This document shows, piece by piece, positions 1-7,694 of a stretch of 53,148 nucleotides of DNA. Position 1 is the stretch's first letter, and every line of letters begins with the position of its first letter. A program made the position numbers and the translations under genes. The stretch is from Acidimicrobiaceae bacterium UBA7830. Its GTDB lineage: Bacteria > Actinomycetota > Acidimicrobiia > Acidimicrobiales > Ilumatobacteraceae. The DNA lies in the NCBI GenBank assembly GCA_002501485.1, contig DLTS01000048.1:1-53148 (forward strand), written 5' to 3'. Under the pieces are notes generated by a model. The model was not told the origin of the DNA. It did not search any database and was given only the letters and a program-made list of their open reading frames with translations.

Positions 1-143
1 TTCTTAGGAGCCGCTTTCTTAGCTGGAGCCTTCTTAGCTGCCTTCTTAGGAGCCGCCTTCTTAGGAGCCGCTTTCTTAGCTGGAGCCTTCTTAGCTGCCT
101 TCTTAGGAGCTGCCTTCTTAGGAGCCGCTTTCTTCGCTGCCAT
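1..143 (-). CDS. Histone H1-like Lys/Ala/Pro-rich protein (3' end outside window)
   Basis: The reading frame begins at ATG 143 and is still open at base 1. All 47 visible residues after translation are Met, Ala, Lys or Pro, arranged as AAKK, AAPKK and APAKK units. A 19-codon block occurs twice in tandem. Such tails are known from histone H1-like proteins and from the C-terminal half of mycobacterial HupB, where they bind DNA non-specifically. Here the frame is the same as that of the HU gene just upstream, but the two are separated by TAA and TGA stops 9 bases apart. The start is preceded only by a weak AAGAAAG-type ribosome site, so translational re-initiation after HU is plausible. Function as a nucleoid protein is inferred from composition. 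Confidence 0.75.
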   Translation of the reverse strand, partial: MAAKKAAPKKAAPKKAAKKAPAKKAAPKKAAPKKAAKKAPAKKAAPK

Positions 144-158
144 TCTCAATCAGCTTTC

Positions 159-431
159 TTAGTTAAGGGTTGACTTCAACGTTGAGGAGGCGCTGAACTT
201 CATGGCATTTGATGCCTTGATCTGCACTGGCTCGCCCGTGCGTGGGTTACGGCCGGTACGGGCTGGGCGCTGGGTGACGCTAAATGCACCAAAACCTGGC
301 CAAGCGACCTTGTCGCCCTTCTTTGCACCTGCGACGACAGTGTCGAAGAATGCACCAATTGTGCGCTCGGCGTCTGCCTTTGAAACATTGGCTGCGCTTG
401 CCACTGCGTCGATGAGTTCTGACTTAGTCAT
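159..431 (-). CDS. hupB: DNA-binding protein HU
   Basis: This 90-residue protein is a typical HU, a dimeric histone-like protein that bends DNA non-specifically and compacts the nucleoid. The helical N-terminus starts MTKSELIDAV. The DNA-binding arm contains the hallmark GFGAFSV (about residues 46-52) and the RTGRNPRTGEPV stretch (about 58-69) with the intercalating proline. The ATG at 431 is chosen because it gives the family N-terminus and has AGGA about 7 bases upstream. In many actinobacteria the HU domain continues into a lysine/alanine-rich tail. Here it stops with TAA, and the tail is encoded as a separate in-frame reading frame immediately downstream. Confidence 0.96.
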   Translation of the reverse strand: MTKSELIDAVASAANVSKADAERTIGAFFDTVVAGAKKGDKVAWPGFGAFSVTQRPARTGRNPRTGEPVQIKASNAMKFSASSTLKSTLN

Positions 432-776
432 AAATCGTCCTTTTATTCTGTACGCCGGCGAACGGGATTGTCCCCCGGGCCCCACGTTGGTGATGACATC
501 CGGAACCGGGTGGACACCATCAACGAGGGAACGACACCATCGAAATGACCCAAATGACAACGGTGCAACTAATCATGTTATTGCATTTGCAAATGACGCT
601 TGGTCAGAGGCCTTGCATCACAACGATGAAATGCGAATCACCGACCTCGTTACACGTTTATCCACATCTGAATTGACCCGAAATCCACCACCGTCACCAT
701 GATGCGCTGTACAAATGGAGGCGTTGCTCTCTACAACCGTTTGCTCCTATCTGCGCTCTCTCAATAGAGGTGATCT
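432..776. other. Intergenic region between divergent hupB and phoH
   Basis: No convincing gene lies in these 345 bases. They must hold the promoters for hupB (leftward) and the PhoH gene (rightward). Visible elements are three copies of AAATGAC in direct orientation at 543-549, 552-558 and 591-597, a perfect 12-bp palindrome CATTTGCAAATG at 584-595, and TTATCCACA at 658-666. No hexamer pair matches a sigma-70 promoter well enough to call. The PhoH gene has AGAGG about 6 bases before its GTG start. Confidence 0.6.
658..666 (+). promoter_or_regulatory. DnaA-box-like 9-mer TTATCCACA
   Basis: The nonamer matches the strong DnaA consensus exactly. Only one copy is seen in this intergenic region, and no AT-rich unwinding region or dnaA/dnaN gene accompanies it. 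A replication origin is therefore not supported; a regulatory DnaA site or chance remains possible. Confidence 0.3.
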
Positions 777-2201
777 GTGACCGATCTCGCCGGAATCGTC
801 CACCAGGCGCTTGCCAATGAGGAGAACACCAGCGACATCTCGAACACAAGAGTCGTCTTCGACACCTCAGTACTTATCGCTGACCCTGCGTGCCTTCATT
901 CGATGGGCGAAGCAGATGTCGTTATTCCGCTTACTGTCATCGAGGAACTCGATGGGCTCAAAAGCCGGTCCGACGATGTCGGGCGCGCTGCTCGAACTGC
1001 ACTAAGAATAATTGAAGAACTTCGACTTCAACACGGCGGTTCACTTGCGTCACCGGTGCCTCTCGGAAATGGCTCACTCAGGATCGAAGTGAACGGCGTG
1101 CAACACGACGCGCTAGTGGAGTATGGGCTTGACCCGGTAAAAGCTGATAACCAGATCATCGGAGCAGCGCTCGGCCAATCTCGTCAAGCGCCAACAATGA
1201 TGGTGTCGAATGACGCAGCGCTTCGCATCAAAGCAGCGCACCTCGGCCTTAGCGCTATCGAACACCAGCCAACGGGCGGTAGCCGAGAAATTCGACAGGC
1301 GGGTTGGCACATTGTTCAAACCGATACCCAAATCATTGATGCGCTGTACCGAGACGGAAACGTCGCTGTTGACGAAGCGACAGATCAGGCCGACCACACA
1401 CCCGCTGGCATCGACCTTGCGTTGAGCGTCGATACGGCGCCGCTCGTGCGAGAAAACGAATACGTGGTGTTCCGGGCGGGATCACAGTCCGCCCTCGCCC
1501 GACGGCGCAGAACCGAGTTTCACCTCCTCCCGCACACCCCGGCACAGCCATGGGGCCTGCATCCACGAAATAAGGAACAGCGATTCGCAATCGATCTCCT
1601 TCTCGACCCCGATGTTTCCGTGATTGCACTCGACGGACGGGCTGGCACCGGAAAGACAATCCTTGCGATCGCTGCTGCGCTCGAGCAGGTTGTCGAAGAA
1701 CAGCGATATGAGCGTGTCGCCATTTATCGTCCCCTCGTTCCGGTTGGCAGGGCCGATGTTGGATTCCTCCCTGGCGGCCTCGACGAGAAACTCGACCCGT
1801 GGATGTCGGCTGTGCACGACGCCGTGGTCGCCCTCACCGACCGGCGTTCATCAGGCGACGCCCGCCAACTCATCGATGAACTCACCGAACGACAAAAACT
1901 CTCTCTCGAATCGGTGACATTTCTTAGAGGTCGGTCGCTCCAACAGCAGATGGTTGTCATCGACGAAGCACAAAACCTTGAACCAACTACACTGCGAACG
2001 ATCCTCACTCGCGTCGGAGAAGGAACCAAGGTGGTGTTCACAGGTGACACCAGCCAGATCGACGCCCCCTACCTCGGGGAAACCAATAATGCCCTCGCTG
2101 TGCTGGCAAACGCGTTCACCGGACAGCCATGTTTTGGCCATATCACCCTGCAATCATGCGAACGCTCAAGTGTTGCTTCGCTTGCCGCCGAACTCCTGTA
2201 G
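777..2201 (+). CDS. PIN domain-PhoH ATPase fusion (PhoH2 type)
   Basis: This 474-residue protein joins an N-terminal PIN ribonuclease domain to a C-terminal PhoH-type P-loop ATPase. The PIN domain (about 25-160) opens with VVFDTSVLIADP and carries acidic positions D29, E57 and later NDAALR. The PhoH domain (about 255-474) has Walker A GRAGTGKT at 287-294 and Walker B VVIDEAQN near 395. Characterised actinobacterial PhoH2 proteins act as sequence-specific RNA helicase/ribonucleases, sometimes paired with a small antitoxin-like partner. No such partner is seen just upstream here. The start is GTG 777, with AGAGG at good distance. whiB follows 65 bases downstream. Confidence 0.92.
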   Translation: MTDLAGIVHQALANEENTSDISNTRVVFDTSVLIADPACLHSMGEADVVIPLTVIEELDGLKSRSDDVGRAARTALRIIEELRLQHGGSLASPVPLGNGSLRIEVNGVQHDALVEYGLDPVKADNQIIGAALGQSRQAPTMMVSNDAALRIKAAHLGLSAIEHQPTGGSREIRQAGWHIVQTDTQIIDALYRDGNVAVDEATDQADHTPAGIDLALSVDTAPLVRENEYVVFRAGSQSALARRRRTEFHLLPHTPAQPWGLHPRNKEQRFAIDLLLDPDVSVIALDGRAGTGKTILAIAAALEQVVEEQRYERVAIYRPLVPVGRADVGFLPGGLDEKLDPWMSAVHDAVVALTDRRSSGDARQLIDELTERQKLSLESVTFLRGRSLQQQMVVIDEAQNLEPTTLRTILTRVGEGTKVVFTGDTSQIDAPYLGETNNALAVLANAFTGQPCFGHITLQSCERSSVASLAAELL

Positions 2202-2208
2202 ACGACAA

Positions 2209-2228
2209 ATTGAGAAAAATTTCTCAAT
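2209..2228. repeat. AT-rich 20-bp inverted repeat before whiB
   Basis: ATTGAGAAA and its exact complement TTTCTCAAT flank a 2-base centre. The element starts 7 bases after the phoH stop and ends 38 bases before the whiB start. With so small a loop and no T-run after it, an operator for the whiB promoter is more likely than a terminator. The binding factor is unknown. Confidence 0.45.
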
Positions 2229-2266
2229 CTTGGAATAGGAAACCTCTATTTAGTGTTAAATGAGGC

Positions 2267-2581
2267 ATGAGCGTTGCTGAACCCCTCAGTTTTGAATCAG
2301 TGGACGACGTCCCGCGTGATGTGGCATGGCAGGAATTTGCTATGTGCAAGGGCCGTCTCGAGCTTTTCTTCGCAAAGAAGGCCGAACGCCCTCAGGCGCG
2401 CGAACGCCGTGAAGCGCGAGCCAATATGTTGTGCACAGCCTGCCCGGTCCGCATCCCTTGTCGTCAATTTGCCCGCGAAAACCATGAATACGGATATTGG
2501 GGTGGAGAAAACGAAGAAGACCGGCACCTTCTCGGCTACACCGTTGCCGCCCCAATTGGTATCCGGGCTCGCAACGCATAA
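2267..2581 (+). CDS. WhiB-family iron-sulfur transcriptional regulator
   Basis: The 104-residue protein has the four cysteines that bind the [4Fe-4S] cluster in Wbl proteins: C27, then C56, C59 and C65 (CxxC-x5-C). After them comes a GYWGGENEEDR turn (about residues 76-86), matching the family G-[VI/Y]-W-G-G motif. Wbl proteins bind region 4 of the primary sigma factor and respond to oxygen or NO. They are essentially confined to Actinomycetota and their phages, so this gene is a strong taxonomic marker. I cannot assign the WhiB1-7 class. The ATG at 2267 has GAGG only one base away, so the transcript may be leaderless or the true ribosome site poor. Confidence 0.93.
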   Translation: MSVAEPLSFESVDDVPRDVAWQEFAMCKGRLELFFAKKAERPQARERREARANMLCTACPVRIPCRQFARENHEYGYWGGENEEDRHLLGYTVAAPIGIRARNA

Positions 2582-2616
2582 TTCCCCTCGTTACGCCGCT
2601 GGCCTAATCTGGCCAC

Positions 2617-3168
2617 GTGAGCCTCGCTATCCGGCACTTTGCGGTCATTGACCTTGAGACAGGTGGTCTTAATGGTGAGTCAGACCCCATCTATCAAGTT
2701 GCCGCCGTCTGTGGAGAACTCCACCCGAACGAGACTCGTCTCGCCAATATTTCAACGTGGAGTTCGATGATTCGATTGCGGCGTCCTTGGGATGCGATCA
2801 GCGCCCAGCACATACACGGTATTTCGCGCCGAGATCTACTCTTCGCTCCATCATCTTTGCAAGTGCTGAACAACCTTTTCGATCGCATCGGAGCGCGTGA
2901 AATCGTTGCGCACAACCTCGCATTTGACTGGAAGTTCCTCACCACGGCCGCTCAGATGAACGATCTACAGTTACCCAACGGTCCTCACCTCTGCACGCTC
3001 CGACTCTCTCGCCGCCTCGACCCTGACCGACAGCGTTCACATCGGCTCAGCGATATTTGCAAGAGATACGGTATTGACATCGGCCGCAGCCACGACGCAC
3101 TCCACGACGCAGTTGCAACCTCTGAAATACTGCCGCTCCTCCTGCGAGATCAACGTTTGACCGAGTAG
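2617..3168 (+). CDS. DnaQ-like 3'-5' exonuclease (DEDDh)
   Basis: This 183-residue protein is a stand-alone exonuclease domain. All five DEDDh positions are visible: D12 and E14 in VIDLETGG, D104 in AHNLAFD, and H159-x4-D164 in SHDALHD. Families with this core include DNA polymerase III epsilon, oligoribonuclease and repair exonucleases; the sequence alone does not choose among them. The start is GTG 2617, and the family core begins almost at once. Its last 19 bases overlap the end of the convergent pafC gene. Sitting next to the DNA-damage activators PafB/PafC is suggestive of a repair role but not proof. Confidence 0.85.
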   Translation: MSLAIRHFAVIDLETGGLNGESDPIYQVAAVCGELHPNETRLANISTWSSMIRLRRPWDAISAQHIHGISRRDLLFAPSSLQVLNNLFDRIGAREIVAHNLAFDWKFLTTAAQMNDLQLPNGPHLCTLRLSRRLDPDRQRSHRLSDICKRYGIDIGRSHDALHDAVATSEILPLLLRDQRLTE

Positions 3169-4091
3169 CGACCTAACACTCGGGCTGCTGCTTCCGATCG
3201 AGCGACCCGCATGGAAGTTGGATCAACAACCTCGACCGCGTCGCCAAGACGTAACAACAAACGCTCGAGCCATTGATGAGATGTCACTGCGAGACGAACC
3301 TCAACCCAACCGTCTGCATCCGGAGGGGACACCTCATCAACTGGATATCGCTCGTACATCCACCGGCCACGCGGAGCAACCCGAAGTTTCACCCTCTCAA
3401 TGTCCGCATCGGCAAACCAAATACCAGGCTCAGGCATCGAGTCTGGCGCCTCGTTCTCCGCCTGACCGATCACCGATAGTGACTCGATGCGATCAATCCG
3501 GAACGTCCTGAGCCCATCTGAACTTACATCGTGAGCGTGTGTGTACCAGTTGCCTTGTGATGAAAACACCACGAATGGCTCAAGCAGTCGGTCTGTTGGC
3601 GCAACGTCCTTCGATGACTGGTACCGAACCTCTACTCGCTGGCGGTTCTCGATCACCTGTGAAAGTTCTTGAACTATTTCAGAAGTAGGAGCAACAACGA
3701 GCAGACCCATGTCATCCTCGCCCAATCCCATCGCAATTTTGCCCAAACCCCTCGCAAGCGCCCCATCAGGATCGGCACCCGGTAATTGCATCGCTGCCCG
3801 TCCTGCAGCAAGTAACTCAAAAGCTTCTACCTCGCTGAGTCGGAGCGGTCGCGTAAACAAACGAGGAATACCAACGAAAATCATTCCCTCATCAATGAAG
3901 ACGTCGATCATCTCATCGACGTAGGGCGGTAGACCGCACATCGACACCAGTTCAAGGTCTCGAATGAGATCATCAACACCTACCGAAAATCGCTCGGCAG
4001 CCTCATCAACCGATACCTCTCCCCGCTCCATCAACCACGGCAAGATGATGAGCAGCCGCCGCAATCGTTCTGTTGCCGGACGTTGTGCCAT
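3150..4091 (-). CDS. pafC: WYL-domain transcriptional activator PafC
   Basis: This 313-residue protein has an N-terminal winged-helix segment (about residues 1-60), then the WYL ligand-sensing region (about 150-215, including a NWYTHAHD stretch and an RTFRIDRIESL segment), and a C-terminal WCX-like extension. With PafB it forms the PafBC activator, which drives the LexA-independent DNA-damage response in mycobacteria and is thought to sense single-stranded DNA. The start is the ATG at 4091, which overlaps the pafB stop as ATGA; a longer frame from 4112 would enter pafB. The 3' end overlaps the convergent exonuclease gene by 19 bases. The usual proteasome/Pup genes are not next to it in this window. 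Confidence 0.88.
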   Translation of the reverse strand: MAQRPATERLRRLLIILPWLMERGEVSVDEAAERFSVGVDDLIRDLELVSMCGLPPYVDEMIDVFIDEGMIFVGIPRLFTRPLRLSEVEAFELLAAGRAAMQLPGADPDGALARGLGKIAMGLGEDDMGLLVVAPTSEIVQELSQVIENRQRVEVRYQSSKDVAPTDRLLEPFVVFSSQGNWYTHAHDVSSDGLRTFRIDRIESLSVIGQAENEAPDSMPEPGIWFADADIERVKLRVAPRGRWMYERYPVDEVSPPDADGWVEVRLAVTSHQWLERLLLRLGDAVEVVDPTSMRVARSEAAARVLGRYSVKR

Positions 4092-5020
4092 CAGACCGCC
4101 GCCTTCAACCACTCAATGAGGCGATCTCGCACATCGGCGGGCTCAAGGAGTTCGGCGTCATCGAGAAATCCGAGCACCCACGAACGCAGCGCATCTTCAT
4201 TGGTGAACGGCAACCTGATGGTGATCGACCCATCATCGTGCCGAACGAGAATGCGTTCACTTCCAATCTCTCGTTCAACCAGCCATCCTCGTCGTGCTGA
4301 GATATGCACAACAGCCTCACGCTCAGCTGCGACCTCATCTCCCAGCAACAGCGGGTTCGTTGGCAGTGCAGCCCCTAAGTCACCATCTGCAGGTGGTTCA
4401 AACACCACCGCCGAATCAATGGCGACCTCTCCCTCGCATCGGTCCACTCGAAATGTGCGTCGAGCACCACGGTTTTGATCGAACCCAACGGCGTACCAAA
4501 ACCCGTCGCGCAACAACAGCCCCCACGGCTCCACTTTTCGAACATTGCCCGAATAACGAAACGACACAGGATGCCGCTGAGCAACCGCCGACCGCAAGAT
4601 CGGCAACGCCGGCAACTCCGGAAGGTGCATCCGAATCGGACCACCAACTCCCCCACCAACCCCGCCAAGTTTGAGCAGTGCTTCTTCGCCAATTACAGAA
4701 TCAGGTCGAGTAGCGGCTAGCGCAACTTGAAGAGCACGAACCTCGTCATCGGTCAAGCCAAGATCGGGAAGCTCAAAAGAACTTCTCTCGATCCGGTACC
4801 CCATCTCACCGGCGCGATCACCACCGAAGGTTTCCGTCGATATCTTGACTCCGATCTCACGCAACGCCGCTTTATCACGCTCGAATGCTGCACGTCGAGC
4901 CTGACCAGCGTCGGGGTATTGACTCTCAAGTTCTGATGCAATCTCATGAAGGGTGAGCGGACGTCGGGTTTCAAGCAATAACGCAAGAAGATTGGTGAGG
5001 CGCTCGACGCGATCTGCCAT
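4091..5020 (-). CDS. pafB: WYL-domain transcriptional activator PafB
   Basis: This 309-residue protein is the upstream partner of PafC. It has a winged-helix DNA-binding domain at the N-terminus (residues 1-90, RVERLTNLLALLLETRRPLT), then the WYL core (about 145-205) containing VSFRYSG, FWYAVGFD and RRTFRVDR, and a C-terminal WCX-like domain. PafB and PafC heterodimerise and recruit RNA polymerase to DNA-damage promoters. Its start overlaps the stop of the dehydrogenase gene by one base (ATGA), and its stop overlaps pafC, so the three genes are very likely one transcript with translational coupling. Confidence 0.88.
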   Translation of the reverse strand: MADRVERLTNLLALLLETRRPLTLHEIASELESQYPDAGQARRAAFERDKAALREIGVKISTETFGGDRAGEMGYRIERSSFELPDLGLTDDEVRALQVALAATRPDSVIGEEALLKLGGVGGGVGGPIRMHLPELPALPILRSAVAQRHPVSFRYSGNVRKVEPWGLLLRDGFWYAVGFDQNRGARRTFRVDRCEGEVAIDSAVVFEPPADGDLGAALPTNPLLLGDEVAAEREAVVHISARRGWLVEREIGSERILVRHDDGSITIRLPFTNEDALRSWVLGFLDDAELLEPADVRDRLIEWLKAAV

Positions 5021-5892
5021 CAGCGCCGATAGTCGTAAAAACCGCGGCCAGACTTCCGGCCAAGAAGACCGGCATCAACCATCCGAGACAGCAACGGTGG
5101 CGGAGCGTAAAGCGGCTCTTTGAACTCTTCATAGAGGCTCTCTGACACAGCCAAAGTTGTATCAAGCCCGATGAGGTCGGTGAGGCGAAGAGGCCCCATT
5201 GGATGGCTACAACCCTCAACCATGCCGATATCAATGTCGTCCGCCGAGGCAAAACCTGACTCCATCATTCGGATCGCCGACAATAGATACGGGATTAGCA
5301 AGGCGTTCACTACAAATCCTGCACGGTCTTGCGACTTGATGACGCGCTTCGACAGCACATTTCCGGTGAAGGCCTCCGCCCGCAACGATGTTTCCTCCGA
5401 CGTCATCAGACTCTCGACGAGTTCAACCAACCGAAGCACAGGCACCGGATTAAAGAAGTGAATCCCAATGACCTGCTCTGGACGTGATGTCGCTGTTCCA
5501 AGCTTCATGATCGGGATCGACGACGTATTCGAGGCGAGGATTGCGTCGGAATTCGTCAACACTTGGTCGAGTTCACGAAACAGATCGACTTTCATTTCTT
5601 CGTCTTCGATAATTGCTTCGATAACAAGGTCCCTATCGGAGAGGTCACCGATATCAGTGGTGAATGACAAGCGCTCCATTGCCGCATCGCGCTCGTCTTC
5701 AGTCATTTTGTTCGCGGTCACACCACGGTCAAACGATGCCACGAGACGAGCACGGCCTGCTTCAGCTGCCTCAGCAGAGGCCTCTCGAACGAGCACTTCA
5801 AGCCCAGCGCGTGCACACACTTCGGAGATGCCCGAACCCATTAATCCGCAACCAATGACACCGACTCGCTCAATCGTTTTTGCTTCCGCCAT
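5020..5892 (-). CDS. 3-hydroxybutyryl-CoA dehydrogenase
   Basis: This 290-residue enzyme interconverts (S)-3-hydroxyacyl-CoA and acetoacyl-CoA using NAD(P), in short-chain fatty acid or butyrate/PHB metabolism. The Rossmann motif GVIGCGLMGSG lies at 11-21. The catalytic region SNTSS (121-125) and HFFNP with H145 is intact. The C-terminal domain includes the typical PLGPLRLTDLIGLD-like stretch (here PMGPLRLTDLIGLD) and the closing GRGFYDY. Length and start (ATG 5892) fit the single-domain bacterial enzyme. It is the first gene of a unit with pafB and pafC. The functional link to DNA-damage control is unclear. Confidence 0.93.
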   Translation of the reverse strand: MAEAKTIERVGVIGCGLMGSGISEVCARAGLEVLVREASAEAAEAGRARLVASFDRGVTANKMTEDERDAAMERLSFTTDIGDLSDRDLVIEAIIEDEEMKVDLFRELDQVLTNSDAILASNTSSIPIMKLGTATSRPEQVIGIHFFNPVPVLRLVELVESLMTSEETSLRAEAFTGNVLSKRVIKSQDRAGFVVNALLIPYLLSAIRMMESGFASADDIDIGMVEGCSHPMGPLRLTDLIGLDTTLAVSESLYEEFKEPLYAPPPLLSRMVDAGLLGRKSGRGFYDYRR

Positions 5893-6098
5893 ATCTCAAT
5901 CATGCCCGAAAAAGGCGGGTTGAGAGCGCACAGCGGGCAGAATTCTGGGGTGAGCCATGATTTCCATCCATCACGCCATCAGAGGGTGTGGGCTGGCGAC
6001 CCGCATCCACTAGGAGCACTGGTCGCACGAGCAGAGCTCATCATGCCAGGCAGAACCACGCTCGTTCTCGGGCGCGATACCACGTAAGAGACAATCCC

Positions 6099-7661
6099 TC
6101 AGCGGGCTTTATGCGCCCGGTACCACTGCACTGTTGCAACGGTTGCTGAGTCTGCGTCTCCATCGATGTCATTACCGGCATCTGAAAGCGCAGGGGTGAG
6201 TGCGCTTGCGAGCTCCTTACCTAACTCGACACCCCACTGATCAAAACTATTAATTCCCCACATGACTCCTTGGATAAACACGATGTGCTCGTAGAGCGCA
6301 ATGAGTTGCCCCAAGATTCGGGCATCGAGTTGCTCGGCAAGAATCAGTGTGCTTGGCCGATTTCCATCAAAGTTGCGATGAGGCTCCTCGTGGGACGCCC
6401 GCCCGAAAGCAAGAGCTTGGGCTTGGGCAACCAGATTCGCAAACAACGCATCATGCTGTGTGACTAGGTTGTGTCTCGGTCGAGCGACACCGATGAGATC
6501 AACAGGAATGACATCGGTGCCTTGATGTAGAAGTTGGAAGAACGCGTGTTGGCTGTTCGTTCCTGCCTCACCCCAAATCACTGGTCCCGTGGGGCCGGTG
6601 ACAGGCATACCGGCAGACGTCACCGACTTGCCATTTGATTCCATGTCGAGTTGCTGCAAGTACGCAGGAAATCGACGGAGTTCGTGCACATACGGAATCA
6701 CCGCTTTCGAAGGACGATTCAGCACACTGCGGTGTAACAGACCAATAAGAGCAAGTGTCACTGCGACGTTATCGTCGAGCCGATCATCGTCAACAAGTGT
6801 TTCCATCATATGAGCATCAACATCTCGTCCCCCGGCTAGTAACTCAGCAAAGCGTTCTGGTCCCACGAGCAACATCACCGACAGCCCGACTGCTGACCAC
6901 AGCGAGTATCGACCTCCAACCCAGTCCCAAAACCCGAAGGTTGTGTCGGTACTGATACCAAACTCTTCAACTCTCTCCGCAGCGGTCGACACCGCCACAA
7001 AATGATCTTTCACCGCAGACTCACCAAGGGCATCGATCACCCATTGCCGTGCAAGCTGCGCATTTGTCAATGTCTCCAACGTGCCAAATGTCTTCGAGAC
7101 AATGACGAACAAGGTTGACTTCGGTTGAACCTTGTCGAGTACTGACGTGATGTCTGAAGCATCAATATTCGACACGAAGTGAGCTCGAAGACGTGGAAGA
7201 GCGTCGCCCACCAGCGCCTCAGCAGCCATCGCCGGACCAAGGTCTGATCCACCGATTCCGATATTTACAATGTCAGTGAACTCAGGATTCGCGCGAACCG
7301 TCTCGGCAAACTCACCCATACGTGTCAGTTCGGCGTGTACCTCCGCCATCACGTTGCGCCCGTCCACTTCGAACGTCGCATCACGCTCCGCTCGAAGCGC
7401 CATGTGGAGCGCAGCTCGACCCTCGGTGACATTGAGAGCTTGACCCCCTGCAAGTGCCTGAAAGCGTTGGCAGACGCCAGCTGTTCGGGCCGCAGACCTC
7501 AACGAGCCGAGCACCTCGTCGGTGACCGGTTGACGAGACCAGTCGATGCGGAGGTCAGCAAGTTGAGCGACGTAACGCTGAGCCCGAGAGGGGTCGATGG
7601 CAAACAGTTCCCGGAGTGTCCGGTCTTCGGCACGCACATCGTTGAGATAATTCACTGACAT
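6099..7661 (-). CDS. pgi: Glucose-6-phosphate isomerase
   Basis: This 520-residue enzyme converts glucose 6-phosphate and fructose 6-phosphate in glycolysis and gluconeogenesis. Family signatures are present: the phosphate-binding region around VNIGIGGSDLGP (about residues 132-143), VSKTFGTLETL, and the catalytic block GEAGTNSQHAFFQLLHQGT. The final helices contain SFDQWGVELGK, the second Pgi signature with the catalytic lysine. The start ATG 7661 gives the usual short N-terminal extension. It stands alone, divergent from the permease gene. About 200 bases separate it from the downstream dehydrogenase gene, in which I see no other gene. Confidence 0.97.
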   Translation of the reverse strand: MSVNYLNDVRAEDRTLRELFAIDPSRAQRYVAQLADLRIDWSRQPVTDEVLGSLRSAARTAGVCQRFQALAGGQALNVTEGRAALHMALRAERDATFEVDGRNVMAEVHAELTRMGEFAETVRANPEFTDIVNIGIGGSDLGPAMAAEALVGDALPRLRAHFVSNIDASDITSVLDKVQPKSTLFVIVSKTFGTLETLTNAQLARQWVIDALGESAVKDHFVAVSTAAERVEEFGISTDTTFGFWDWVGGRYSLWSAVGLSVMLLVGPERFAELLAGGRDVDAHMMETLVDDDRLDDNVAVTLALIGLLHRSVLNRPSKAVIPYVHELRRFPAYLQQLDMESNGKSVTSAGMPVTGPTGPVIWGEAGTNSQHAFFQLLHQGTDVIPVDLIGVARPRHNLVTQHDALFANLVAQAQALAFGRASHEEPHRNFDGNRPSTLILAEQLDARILGQLIALYEHIVFIQGVMWGINSFDQWGVELGKELASALTPALSDAGNDIDGDADSATVATVQWYRAHKAR

Positions 7662-7694
7662 GACACTACTGAGATTGCTTCGCCCGAATATGTT

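Noticed and set aside
1..143. Direct repeats resembling a short CRISPR-like array
   Set aside because: The repeats are in-frame codons for Ala, Lys and Pro with no unique spacers.
658..666. Replication origin at the DnaA-box-like site
   Set aside because: Only one box, no AT-rich unwinding region, and no dnaA, dnaN or gyrase genes nearby.
202..702. A 166-codon plus-strand frame across hupB and its upstream region
   Set aside because: It lies opposite the well-supported HU gene for half its length and shows no recognisable protein features beyond it.
5893..6098. A 61-codon frame between the dehydrogenase and pgi
   Set aside because: No ribosome site, low-complexity mixed composition and no family features; tRNA-like folds were also looked for and not found.
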